55,236 nt of DNA from Calditrichota bacterium (GTDB lineage: Bacteria; Electryoneota; AABM5-125-24; Hatepunaeales; Hatepunaeaceae). Under the pieces are notes generated by a model. It saw nothing but the letters and a program-made list of their open reading frames with translations. It did not search any database and was not told where the DNA came from. Both the position numbers and the translations under genes were made by a program. Location: assembly GCA_018644935.1 (NCBI GenBank), contig JABGPL010000022.1, positions 1-55,236 on the forward strand, read 5' to 3'. Within the stretch, counting starts at the first letter, position 1. The number at the start of each line of letters is the position of its first letter. This document shows, piece by piece, positions 1 through 7,906 of this stretch.

Positions 1-8
1 TTCGTTGT

Positions 9-1292
9 CTACCAAAATGGAGAGACTAATCTGTAGGTTCCAAATCCGTTCTCATCTCGGAATACAAATTGCTTACCTAAGTGGCTGTAATACCAAATTT
101 CAGTTGGAGCTTGCTGATCCACAAAAACATGTTTCTCAATATCAGTCGGTTTGCCATAGATAATATAGACTCTCCCTCTGTCTGTTCTCCAACCTTCATG
201 CCCGTCACCATATTGCTTGTTTACATATCCAATCCTGCGGTAGTATTCAGTCATCTTCCCATTGGTCTCTTCATCTGGGGTTGGAAAGATCTCATTCCAA
301 AAATCGACGAGTTTCTGTTCCCTATCTGATTTGGGAAATGACAACAGCTCGTTCATCTCTGCACTACTGGCAATTAATGACAATCGTTTTATTGCATTGT
401 CAATATCATTTATCGAACCCGGCAATCCACTTGAATTTCTCGTAAACTCATATTTAATTTCGCGTTGCACCTCTTCGTATCTAACGATTAGGCGTATGGT
501 GTATCTTCCGAAGGTCAAATCGTTACAATTGAGAGGTAAAAAGTATGAGCTCAATTCCTCACCTCCAATTGTCCTTAAGGTGTCGCGGCTCTGTAATTCA
601 TCATTTGAGTTAAGAACGGATAATTCAATATGCATTTCTTTTTGCGGATCTGCTCGGAAAATTTCAAAATAGCAAAATACATCAGACTTGCAATCTATCT
701 CTTTTGGATTTACAACCGGGTGAACAGGGGTATTCAAATCCTGATCAACTTGCATAGAGGTTGTCAGCATCAGACCTGAAACACCGCACTGATCAATCTG
801 AGGAAATTTTAATTCAATTTCTTTTTCAATTCGGGATATTCTTTTAGATTCCTGATCTTTTGTCAGCATGGTAAATGCATAATTGCCAGGAGCCAGGTTT
901 AAAACGAAGGTACCAATCAGGAAATCACTGCGCGAATTCGTAGTCGCGTATTCGGGTGTTTCTGCACTGAAATACTTGATTTTTCTTTCAAGTAATTCTC
1001 TATCATCTCCTGAAATTGACAGGTTCATTTCAACGGATGCCGTAAAAGTACTGTCCTGTCTAATGAATTGAAGCATATCGTATTTAATTGGAGCATAAAT
1101 TTCAAGCCTGATTCTCCCAGGTTCAGTTGAAAACCTCTGAAACTCAAACAATCTAAAAATCGGTTCTCCAATTTGACCATCTTCGCGCCACATTGGATAA
1201 TCATCAGCACCTGCGCAAAAGGCTATACAGGGCCAAATGAGTAGCAAGATGAAAACTAGAACTTCGCTAATTCGTGAGTAACGCATCAGCAT
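9..1292 (-). CDS. GWxTD domain secreted protein
   Basis: About 427 residues with an N-terminal signal peptide: a hydrophobic run (VLVFILLLIWPCIAFCAG) ends at a likely signal peptidase site. The C-terminal third carries the GWRTDRGRVYIIYGKP signature of the GWxTD family, followed by an EIWYY segment, both typical of that family. The middle looks like beta-rich, Ig-like repeats. GWxTD proteins are common in FCB bacteria; their function is unknown. The ATG at 1290-1292 is chosen because GAGG lies 9 nt upstream and the signal peptide then follows directly. An ATG at 1320 would add ten charged residues. It overlaps the end of ftsY by 26 nt, so it is probably the last gene of the xseA-ftsY operon. 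The stop codon is inside the window, so the gene is complete. Confidence 0.8.
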   Translation of the reverse strand: MLMRYSRISEVLVFILLLIWPCIAFCAGADDYPMWREDGQIGEPIFRLFEFQRFSTEPGRIRLEIYAPIKYDMLQFIRQDSTFTASVEMNLSISGDDRELLERKIKYFSAETPEYATTNSRSDFLIGTFVLNLAPGNYAFTMLTKDQESKRISRIEKEIELKFPQIDQCGVSGLMLTTSMQVDQDLNTPVHPVVNPKEIDCKSDVFCYFEIFRADPQKEMHIELSVLNSNDELQSRDTLRTIGGEELSSYFLPLNCNDLTFGRYTIRLIVRYEEVQREIKYEFTRNSSGLPGSINDIDNAIKRLSLIASSAEMNELLSFPKSDREQKLVDFWNEIFPTPDEETNGKMTEYYRRIGYVNKQYGDGHEGWRTDRGRVYIIYGKPTDIEKHVFVDQQAPTEIWYYSHLGKQFVFRDENGFGTYRLVSPFW

Positions 1293-2181
1293 ACGCTTTT
1301 GCCTCGAACGGATAAATATCATTTACACTCTCTCCAATTCCAATGAATTCTATCGGAAGTTTTAATTCACGAAGAATTGGAATAATCACGCCACCTTTTG
1401 CGGATCCATCCAGTTTTGTAACCACCAATCCCGTTACACCTGCAGCCTTTGTAAATCCATGGGCCTGAGAAAGACCATTCTGGCCCGTAATTGCATCCAA
1501 TATCAGGAGAACCTCATTCGGAAGATCTGGATCAAATCGTTTTAAGACATTAGTAATTTTACTTAGCTCTTGCATGAGGTTGTGTTTATCCTGCAACCGA
1601 CCGGCTGTATCAACAATCAGGACATCTTCCTCGTGAGCCAGTACAGATTGATACGCATCAAAAGTAACCGATGCGGGATCAGCTCCAGTTGCTTGTTTGA
1701 TGATACGTGCACCGCTACGCTTCGCCCATACCTCAACCTGCTCAATGGCTGCGGCACGAAAAGTATCAGCTGCGGCAATTGCCGTCTTCTTCCCTTCCTT
1801 TGCGAACTTGTAGGCCAACTTGCCAGCAGTGGTGGTCTTTCCCGACCCATTCACCCCAACTAGGATAATTACCCAGGGTTTTTTAGCAAGTCTGTTTGCT
1901 CCCAACGAATCTGGACCAATCATCATCGTCGACAGTTCGGTTCTAAGGATTTCTCCAATTTGTGTTGAGGAAACTGATTTATCGAGCTTAACCCTTTCAC
2001 GGACAGTTTCTATGAGCTGATCAACGGAATCAACGCCAACATCTGCCTCCAACAATGCTTCTTCAAGTTCTTCAAGCAGATCTTCATCAATCTTTCTACC
2101 GGAAAAAAAATTACTCAGTTTCCCAACGGTCAATTCGCGAGTACGCGCAAGACCTGTTTTCAGTTTTTCAAATAATCCCAT
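1267..2181 (-). CDS. ftsY: Signal recognition particle receptor FtsY
   Basis: SRP-receptor GTPase of 304 residues that brings SRP-ribosome complexes to the inner-membrane translocon. The short N-terminal helical N domain (1-95) leads into the GTPase: P-loop GVNGSGKTTT near residue 109, DTFRAAAIEQ, DTAGR and TKLDGSAKGG are all present in order. It lacks the long acidic A domain of Escherichia coli FtsY, which is usual in many other phyla. ATG start, 6 nt downstream of nadK, within a tightly packed minus-strand operon. Confidence 0.96.
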   Translation of the reverse strand: MGLFEKLKTGLARTRELTVGKLSNFFSGRKIDEDLLEELEEALLEADVGVDSVDQLIETVRERVKLDKSVSSTQIGEILRTELSTMMIGPDSLGANRLAKKPWVIILVGVNGSGKTTTAGKLAYKFAKEGKKTAIAAADTFRAAAIEQVEVWAKRSGARIIKQATGADPASVTFDAYQSVLAHEEDVLIVDTAGRLQDKHNLMQELSKITNVLKRFDPDLPNEVLLILDAITGQNGLSQAHGFTKAAGVTGLVVTKLDGSAKGGVIIPILRELKLPIEFIGIGESVNDIYPFEAKAYADALLTN

Positions 2182-2187
2182 ATGTAG

Positions 2188-3072
2188 CTATGCTATTGGT
2201 TCTCCATGCATTCTATCTCTCCAATGCAATTTATTCCGCAATAATTTATTGAAACTAAAATCACGAAAAATCACAACCCGAGTGATGCAGGATGCACGTT
2301 TAATTGTTAAAGAAGAATTCGATTCAAGCTCCCATACTTTTTGTCCATCAACAGAGACCTGAAATGAACCTGAATGGCTGAAGGTCGATATTTCAATTTG
2401 TCGATTATCAGAGACAACGAGAGGTCTGTTTGCAAGCATGTGCGGACTGATGGGATTAATGATAATGCCGTGAATACATGGTTCAAGAATTGGACCGCCT
2501 GATGAAAGGGAATACCCAGTTGAACCTGTTGAAGTCGCAATAATCAGTCCGTCGGCATTAAAAGTATTTAAGTACTCTCCATCAATGCTGGTATCAAGGC
2601 GAATTATTCTCGCTGAACCACCTCGCTCGATTACTACATCGTTTAAACTGAGGTGGACTTCACCTGATTTATCACCAGTCACATTAACCTGTAGCATCAT
2701 TCGCTCCTGCTCGAGGAAATTACCTTCTAGAAGGTCTTTTACCCGTTGGCGCATGTCCTCGACTGGTACTTCGGCCAGATATCCAAATTCACCCATGTTT
2801 ATTCCAAAAATGGGAACCTGAAGAGGTGCTACAAGTCTTGCGGTTTGCAGAAAGGTCCCATCGCCACCAAAAGATAAAACAAAATCGCTCTTTTTGGCTA
2901 TATCCTCAGGGAGCGCGGTGTTCATCTCTTTCAGATCGATTAGTGGGGCAAGATCAGATGCCACAGTATAACAGATACCCTCATCGCTGAGCCATCGCAG
3001 GAAATCGGGTAGTACTTCACCAACTTCAGGTTTTCCAGTATTTGCTATGATTCCGAGAGAAATTCTCTTCAT
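2188..3072 (-). CDS. nadK: NAD kinase
   Basis: ATP-NAD kinase of 294 residues that makes NADP in the cytosol. The nucleotide-binding GGDGTFLQTARL motif sits near residue 70. The second signature is NADGLIIATSTGSTGYSLSSGGP, in which the substrate pocket NADG and the GSTGYSLSSGGP loop are intact. Length is normal for the family. Its ATG overlaps the dxs stop codon in an ATGA arrangement, so the two are probably translationally coupled. Dxs and Dxr pathway steps consume reducing power, but the coupling may be just operon packing. Confidence 0.96.
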   Translation of the reverse strand: MKRISLGIIANTGKPEVGEVLPDFLRWLSDEGICYTVASDLAPLIDLKEMNTALPEDIAKKSDFVLSFGGDGTFLQTARLVAPLQVPIFGINMGEFGYLAEVPVEDMRQRVKDLLEGNFLEQERMMLQVNVTGDKSGEVHLSLNDVVIERGGSARIIRLDTSIDGEYLNTFNADGLIIATSTGSTGYSLSSGGPILEPCIHGIIINPISPHMLANRPLVVSDNRQIEISTFSHSGSFQVSVDGQKVWELESNSSLTIKRASCITRVVIFRDFSFNKLLRNKLHWRDRMHGEPIA

Positions 3073-5012
3073 TTCTCTACCTTTTCATGTTGAACTCTTC
3101 TGGAAACGGGATTTACAAATCGTCCAAAAAAATCTACAGATTGTGATACTATTGAATCTTCGTCGAAACCAAGCTCACGCCAGAGGTTGGAACGATCTCC
3201 ATGTGATACAAATTTGTCTGGGATTCCCAGACGTTTTACCTTTACTGAGTTGATGTTATTGTCGCTGAGGAACTCTAACAACATGGATCCCATTCCACCC
3301 ATTAGTACATTTTCCTCTAATACAAGCCAGCGATTGAACTGCTTTGCAACCAACTTCATGAAACCCTGATCAAGCGGTTTGATACACCTGAGGTTAAGAA
3401 CAGCAATATTCCATTTCTTCAACTTTTTTAAAGTCTGAGCAGCATTAAAGCAATTCTCAAGGAGAGGTCCTGCACTGATAATTACTCCCTTCGTACCTTC
3501 CTTTAGGAATTCTGGTTGCCATATATTTTCATTTTGTTCAACATCAAGCTCCAATTTTGGAGCAGATCCTCTGGGGAACCGTATTGCGACCGGTGAATCA
3601 ATTACCTTGATAGCCTCTCTAAGCATTAATCTCAATTCGTTACCATCTCGAGGTGCCAGGATTGAAAGGCCAGGAATATGCCTCAAGTAGCTTAAATCGA
3701 AGACTCCATGGTGAGTTGGTCCATCTTCCCCGACAATACCAGCGCGATCAATACCCAAAACAATTGGCAAATCCTGAAGGGCAATGTCATGAATCAATTG
3801 ATCGTATGCGCGTTGAAGAAAGGTTGAGTAGATTGCGACCACAGGTTTCATCCCCTGTGTTGCTAATCCGGCGGCAAATGTCAGTGCATGTTCCTCCGCA
3901 ATTCCGACATCAAAACATCTGTTGGGAAATTTTGACTGGAAGTTGCTGAGAGCACTTCCTGCTATCATTGCGGGTGTAATAGCACAAATTTTGTCATCAT
4001 CTGCTGCGATTGCAGTCAATTCTTCGCTGAAATGCTGACAGAAGTTTAATTGATCGAAATTTTGTTTTTTCTTCTGAGGACCAATTTGTGGATCAAACTT
4101 GCTGACACCGTGTAAATGCGTATCATCGAGTTCTGCAATTTGATAGCCCTTGCCTTTCTCTGTAATTACGTGTACTACAACAGGTCCGGAAATCCGACGA
4201 ACCCACTTTAGCATTGAAATTAACTCAGGTAAATCATGTCCATTAATCGGACCGATATATCGGAAGCCTAATCGCTCAAACCACATACCTGGCATCAGCA
4301 TGGATTTGAATCCCTCCCCCATACCGTGCATAGCCTTCTGCAATTTTGTGCTCTTTGGTAGCCTGCCAGCGAGCTCCCACAAGTTATCTTTTATCTTTTC
4401 AAATCTCAGGTCAGTTCGAATATTGGATAACATATTGGACAATGCTCCGACGTTCGGAGAAATTGCCATTCGATTGTCGTTATATACAACAGTTATGTCA
4501 GTATTACTTCCACCGGCGTTATTCAACCCCTCAAAAGCCAGACCACCTGTCATCCCACCGTCACCAATCACCGCAAGCACTTTGAAATCTTCCCCGCTAA
4601 TTTCCCTGGCCTTTGCCATCCCCAGCGCTGCCGAGATTGAGGTGGATGCGTGTCCGGCACCAAATGAATCGTATTCACTCTCGTCCCGCCTTGGAAAACC
4701 GGCAATCCCCTGGTATTGTCTATTAGTGTGAAACCGATCTCTACGACCAGTAATTATTTTATGTGTATATGCTTGACATCCAACATCCCAAACGATTTGG
4801 TCCCTGGGTGTATTATAGACATAATGCATGGCTAATGTCAATTCAACAGATCCGAGATTAGATCCCAGATGCCCACCAGTTTTTGAAACTGTATCTATTA
4901 GAAAATTTCTTAGTTCAATCGCCAAATTTCCCAGATCCGCTTCACTTAGATGCTTAAGATCAAGGGGACTGTTGATTTTTGAAAGTAATCCTGTGGCAGA
5001 CGATTCACTCAA
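3069..5012 (-). CDS. dxs: 1-deoxy-D-xylulose-5-phosphate synthase
   Basis: Thiamine-diphosphate enzyme of 647 residues that condenses pyruvate and glyceraldehyde 3-phosphate, the first step of the MEP isoprenoid pathway. The N-terminal ThDP domain has the substrate motif GGHLGSNLGSVELT and GDGGMTGGLAFEGLNNAG. The central transketolase domain has GIAEEHALTFAAGLA with the catalytic Glu, and DRAGIVGEDGPTHHG. A C-terminal transketolase domain follows. The start is TTG at 5010-5012, overlapping the end of xseB, with a strong GGAGGAG 6 nt upstream. The dxr gene for the next step lies at 21.1-22.3 kb, also on the minus strand. Confidence 0.96.
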   Translation of the reverse strand: MSESSATGLLSKINSPLDLKHLSEADLGNLAIELRNFLIDTVSKTGGHLGSNLGSVELTLAMHYVYNTPRDQIVWDVGCQAYTHKIITGRRDRFHTNRQYQGIAGFPRRDESEYDSFGAGHASTSISAALGMAKAREISGEDFKVLAVIGDGGMTGGLAFEGLNNAGGSNTDITVVYNDNRMAISPNVGALSNMLSNIRTDLRFEKIKDNLWELAGRLPKSTKLQKAMHGMGEGFKSMLMPGMWFERLGFRYIGPINGHDLPELISMLKWVRRISGPVVVHVITEKGKGYQIAELDDTHLHGVSKFDPQIGPQKKKQNFDQLNFCQHFSEELTAIAADDDKICAITPAMIAGSALSNFQSKFPNRCFDVGIAEEHALTFAAGLATQGMKPVVAIYSTFLQRAYDQLIHDIALQDLPIVLGIDRAGIVGEDGPTHHGVFDLSYLRHIPGLSILAPRDGNELRLMLREAIKVIDSPVAIRFPRGSAPKLELDVEQNENIWQPEFLKEGTKGVIISAGPLLENCFNAAQTLKKLKKWNIAVLNLRCIKPLDQGFMKLVAKQFNRWLVLEENVLMGGMGSMLLEFLSDNNINSVKVKRLGIPDKFVSHGDRSNLWRELGFDEDSIVSQSVDFFGRFVNPVSRRVQHEKVEK

Positions 5013-5247
5013 GATCCGTCTCCTCCGTATGAAATCCGTCTGGTTGAATCTTTAGTATTTTTAGCTTTTTCTCAGCTTGATCAAGAATTCCCTGACATGA
5101 GTCAATCAATTTCTGTCCTTCGGAATATAATCCAAATGAATCTTCAAGAGGTGTATCACCATCTTCAAGTTTCTTTGCAATATCCTCCAGTCGCTTGTAA
5201 GCTTCTTCGAAGCTGAGCTGACTCTGCTGATTCTCACTTTTTGACAT
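5005..5247 (-). CDS. xseB: Exodeoxyribonuclease VII small subunit
   Basis: Small subunit of exonuclease VII, 80 residues from the chosen ATG. It has the family signature LSFEEAYKRLEDIAKKLEDG followed by PLEDSFGLYSEGQKLIDSC and a helical tail. The ATG at 5245-5247 has GGAGG 9 nt upstream and fits the usual family length. An upstream ATG would add 12 residues lying inside xseA. It overlaps xseA by 14 nt and dxs by 8 nt. Confidence 0.93.
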   Translation of the reverse strand: MSKSENQQSQLSFEEAYKRLEDIAKKLEDGDTPLEDSFGLYSEGQKLIDSCQGILDQAEKKLKILKIQPDGFHTEETDLE

Positions 5248-6445
5248 CTTGCCAAACCTCCAGAACATAGGCGGCAAAACCACCTTTTGATAATTGCAAT
5301 TTAAGTTCTTCTCCAGATTTTACCTGGTCACTTGTCCTCAATATGACATCATCCTGACGTCTTGCCACACAGTATCCACGCTCCATAACAGATTCAGGAG
5401 AAAGCACTCTGATTCGATTCTTTATGGACTCAAATGACTTTCTGAAATCCATAATGTGTCTCTTGAGATTGATATCTAATCGCCTGGATAAATCATCAAG
5501 TCTCTGCCGTTCATCACCTATCCTCCCTGCAATCCTCCGGAATCCGTATCCACCAGCAATAGAATTTACCCGTTCCCGCCAAAGAGAAATCATTCGACTC
5601 AATGAGTTCCTCAATGTTGCTGACCTTTCTGAAAGAGCCTTTTTCAAGTCTTCTTTGTCTGGGACAACCAGGCTTGCAGCAGCAGTAGGAGTAGGTGATC
5701 TGACATCAGCTGCCAGATCACTTAAAGAAATATCTACTTCGTGACCAACAGCAGATACAATCGGAATATCTGAAGACGCAATTGCCCTCACAACTACCTC
5801 TTCATTGAACGCCCAGAGATCCTCTAATGATCCCCCACCACGCCCAATAATTATTACATCCACATTACCATACTTGTTAAAGGTATCAATTGCATTCGCA
5901 ATCTCAATGGATGCACCCGCACCCTGAACAGCGACAGGTAGCAAAATAAGATCCGCTGGTGGATATCTTTTTGAAAACCCCCAGACAATATCTCGAATTG
6001 CAGCACCTGTCGGAGAGGTCGCGATACCAATTTTTGAAGGAAAATATGGAAGCGGTTTTTTTAAATTAAGATCGAAAAGACCTTCTTGCGAAAGCTTTAC
6101 TTTTAGAGCATCAAATGCAGCCTGAAGATCTCCAATTCCAACTGGCATTGCTGATTGGACATCGAATTGGTAGCGTCCACCTTGTTCCCAAACTGATACT
6201 TTCCCATAAAGCCTTATACTCAATCCATCCTGAAGGTTAAATCCAGGGGTTTTACGAGTTCGCCACATGACACATGCAATCTGAGCTTTCTTGTCTTTGA
6301 GGGTAAAATATCGGTGGCCGGAGCTATGCTGTTTGAAATTAGATATCTCTCCCTCCACCCAAAGCAAAGGCAGACTGTCTTCGAGTAAACCTCTGATCTG
6401 TCGGCTGAGATCAGAAACAGATAAGACCTGGTCAGTTTTATTCAA
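5234..6445 (-). CDS. xseA: Exodeoxyribonuclease VII large subunit
   Basis: Large catalytic subunit of exonuclease VII, 403 residues, which degrades single-stranded DNA from both ends together with XseB. The N-terminal OB fold contains LLWVEGEISNFKQHSSGHRYFTLKD. The catalytic domain has PSKIGIATSPTGAAIRDI, IIGRGGGSLEDLWAFNEE and PIVSAVGHEVDISLSDLAADVRSPTPTAAA, all hallmark segments. A coiled-coil region and a C-terminal domain follow. The start is TTG; no ATG or GTG occurs in frame between it and an upstream stop at 6485-6487. It is the first gene of the operon that runs to the left end. Confidence 0.95.
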   Translation of the reverse strand: MNKTDQVLSVSDLSRQIRGLLEDSLPLLWVEGEISNFKQHSSGHRYFTLKDKKAQIACVMWRTRKTPGFNLQDGLSIRLYGKVSVWEQGGRYQFDVQSAMPVGIGDLQAAFDALKVKLSQEGLFDLNLKKPLPYFPSKIGIATSPTGAAIRDIVWGFSKRYPPADLILLPVAVQGAGASIEIANAIDTFNKYGNVDVIIIGRGGGSLEDLWAFNEEVVVRAIASSDIPIVSAVGHEVDISLSDLAADVRSPTPTAAASLVVPDKEDLKKALSERSATLRNSLSRMISLWRERVNSIAGGYGFRRIAGRIGDERQRLDDLSRRLDINLKRHIMDFRKSFESIKNRIRVLSPESVMERGYCVARRQDDVILRTSDQVKSGEELKLQLSKGGFAAYVLEVWQDVKK

Positions 6446-6645
6446 AATTTCATCTGGAACTTCAAGTTTAAATTGTTTAGTATTTCAATCTTGATCAAGT
6501 TTCGCGGTCCTGGGATGGATGGGCATCCCTGCCAATCTTTTTCAAACATGAGCGCAGACAGATGCAGAGTGCGAAATTTTCATTGTCTGTGTAAGTTTCA
6601 ACCAATATGACATTTTCTGAAAGTCATAGATTAAATCCAGAGCAA

Positions 6646-6687
6646 AGAAATCTCTGAACAGATATTTCTATCTTGTCAGAGATTTCT
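6646..6687 (-). repeat. 12-bp inverted repeat across the end of the phosphoesterase gene
   Basis: Perfect arms AGAAATCTCTGA (6646-6657) and TCAGAGATTTCT (6676-6687) with an 18-nt loop. The right arm is coding and the stop codon at 6668-6670 lies in the loop. On the minus-strand transcript it forms a stem at the 3' end of the phosphoesterase mRNA. No T-run follows, so it may stabilise the 3' end or act as a weak terminator rather than being a classic intrinsic one. Confidence 0.5.
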
Positions 6688-7180
6688 CCAATTCTCCATT
6701 CAAAGCAAACAACTCTGCTTTGTAATGTGCACCATTAATCTCAATCCATCCATAACTCGGAAATGGAGCTCGTCGAGGATCCGTCGGACTTCCCGGATTC
6801 ATCATAGTTACTCCTTCCAAAGACTCAAGATAGAATTGATGACTATGGCCAAATATTATAATATCAACGTCTTCAAACATGTTGCGTGCAATATACGCAA
6901 CATGGTCCGGTGCCCCGAAACCATGAACCACACCTATCCTGACACCCTCAGCATCAAGCCTCGTTTTTGCCGGAAAGCGTGAAGAAACAGGCTGTGCGTC
7001 CATATTTCCTCGAACAGCAACGACCTCACAGTTCTTTTCAAATCCCAATAACACAGAGTCTCTGGTTACATCACCAGCGTGAATGACCATGTCTGCGTGT
7101 TTGGCAATTTCCAAAATTTGAGTGGGCATGTCTTCCGACCTCTGAATATGAGTATCGGAAATGACCAGAATCCTGACCAC
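6668..7180 (-). CDS. YfcE/MJ0936-family metallophosphoesterase
   Basis: Calcineurin-like phosphoesterase of 170 residues. The metal-binding motifs appear in family order: ISDTH near the N-terminus, HAGDV, VRGNMD, VVHG and GHSHQ. MNPGSPTDPR near the C-terminus is typical of the YfcE/MJ0936 subgroup, whose members hydrolyse small phosphodiesters in vitro; the natural substrate is unknown. GTG start, 20 nt after the small COX24-like gene, so the two probably share a transcript. Confidence 0.9.
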   Translation of the reverse strand: MVRILVISDTHIQRSEDMPTQILEIAKHADMVIHAGDVTRDSVLLGFEKNCEVVAVRGNMDAQPVSSRFPAKTRLDAEGVRIGVVHGFGAPDHVAYIARNMFEDVDIIIFGHSHQFYLESLEGVTMMNPGSPTDPRRAPFPSYGWIEINGAHYKAELFALNGELEKSLTR

Positions 7181-7200
7181 AAGTTAATCCTAAAAAAATT

Positions 7201-7296
7201 CTACCGAACTTTTTTCTTGTGACGATTCTTACGGAGACGTTTTTTTCTTTTATGCGTCGCCATCTTGTGACGTTTCCGTTTTTTACCGCAGGGCAA
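7201..7296 (-). CDS. COX24/AURKAIP1-like 31-residue ribosome-associated protein
   Basis: Very short basic protein: TTG start at 7294-7296, stop TAG at 7201-7203. The peptide contains GKKRKRHKMATHKRKKRLRK then NRHKKKVR, more than half Lys/Arg. This is the conserved core of the AURKAIP1/COX24 C-terminal family (relative of mitochondrial small-subunit protein mS38) found as free small genes in Bacteroidetes and relatives. GAGGAG sits 3 nt before the TTG. An ATG at 7261-7263 would remove the first 11 residues, which match the family, so TTG is preferred. The ribosomal role is inferred from homologues. Confidence 0.85.
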   Translation of the reverse strand: MPCGKKRKRHKMATHKRKKRLRKNRHKKKVR

Positions 7297-7334
7297 TTGC
7301 TCCTCGCACGTTAAATTTTTATTTGATTTTCACT

Positions 7335-7619
7335 TTACAACTTTACGTCTTTAACAGCTTCACGTAGTTTAGGAGACGGTTTGAAAATTGGAACTGTTCT
7401 AGCTAAAACCTGAACAGGCTCTCCTGTACGTGGATTTACTGCTTTTCGGGCTGCTCTACTTACGCATCGAAAAGTACCAAATCGGCGTAATTCAACGGTA
7501 CCCCCAGAAATTAACTCACCTTCGATGGACTTTAATATCCCCTCGAAGACTGCAGAGACTTCGGCACGAGTCAAACCGGTGGCGTTGGATACTTTCTCAA
7601 CTATTTCAGCACGGTTCAT
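7335..7619 (-). CDS. hup: HU/IHF-family DNA-binding protein
   Basis: Nucleoid protein of 94 residues that bends DNA as a dimer. It begins with the family helices MNRAEIVEKVSNATGLTRAE, followed by GGTVELRRFGTFRCVSRAAR, the arm motif NPRTGEPV and a PKLREAV tail. Length is normal. GGAGG lies 6 nt before the ATG. A TATACT -10-like element is about 50 nt upstream on the minus strand, but no good -35 was seen. Confidence 0.95.
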   Translation of the reverse strand: MNRAEIVEKVSNATGLTRAEVSAVFEGILKSIEGELISGGTVELRRFGTFRCVSRAARKAVNPRTGEPVQVLARTVPIFKPSPKLREAVKDVKL

Positions 7620-7906
7620 ACTAACCTCCGTATATTTCCGTAAAAACTGTAACTTTAGAAGATAAAGTATAATCCACTGTCCTGCAAGCTATTTTGTGTT
7701 ATCTCATAACAGAAACACAGTTCTAGGACAGTATTTTTTGTTATTTTCGCCTTTGTAGGTACCAGATCAATTCACTTTTCTTATAAAAGTCATTTTAAAA
7801 TGGCAGATTCTTTAGAAAAGCACAATACATCACTCCTGCAAATCTGGAAATCCAATCAATCAGTTGGAGTATGACTACCTCAATAAAGAGGATCATGCTT
7901 GAAAAG
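7620..7906. other. Intergenic stretch upstream of hup
   Basis: 287 nt with no credible open frame. It should hold the hup promoter and the 3' end of the protease transcript. The only structure seen after the protease stop is a small CCTC/GAGG hairpin, too weak to call a terminator. Confidence 0.4.

Noticed and set aside
4150..4731. 193-codon open frame on the plus strand
   Set aside because: Lies wholly antisense to the catalytic part of dxs, has no ribosome site and no recognisable domain.
6486..6645. Possible small RNA or riboswitch upstream of xseA
   Set aside because: Only a 6-bp hairpin (GGGATG/CATCCC) was found, no known riboswitch core, and no terminator.
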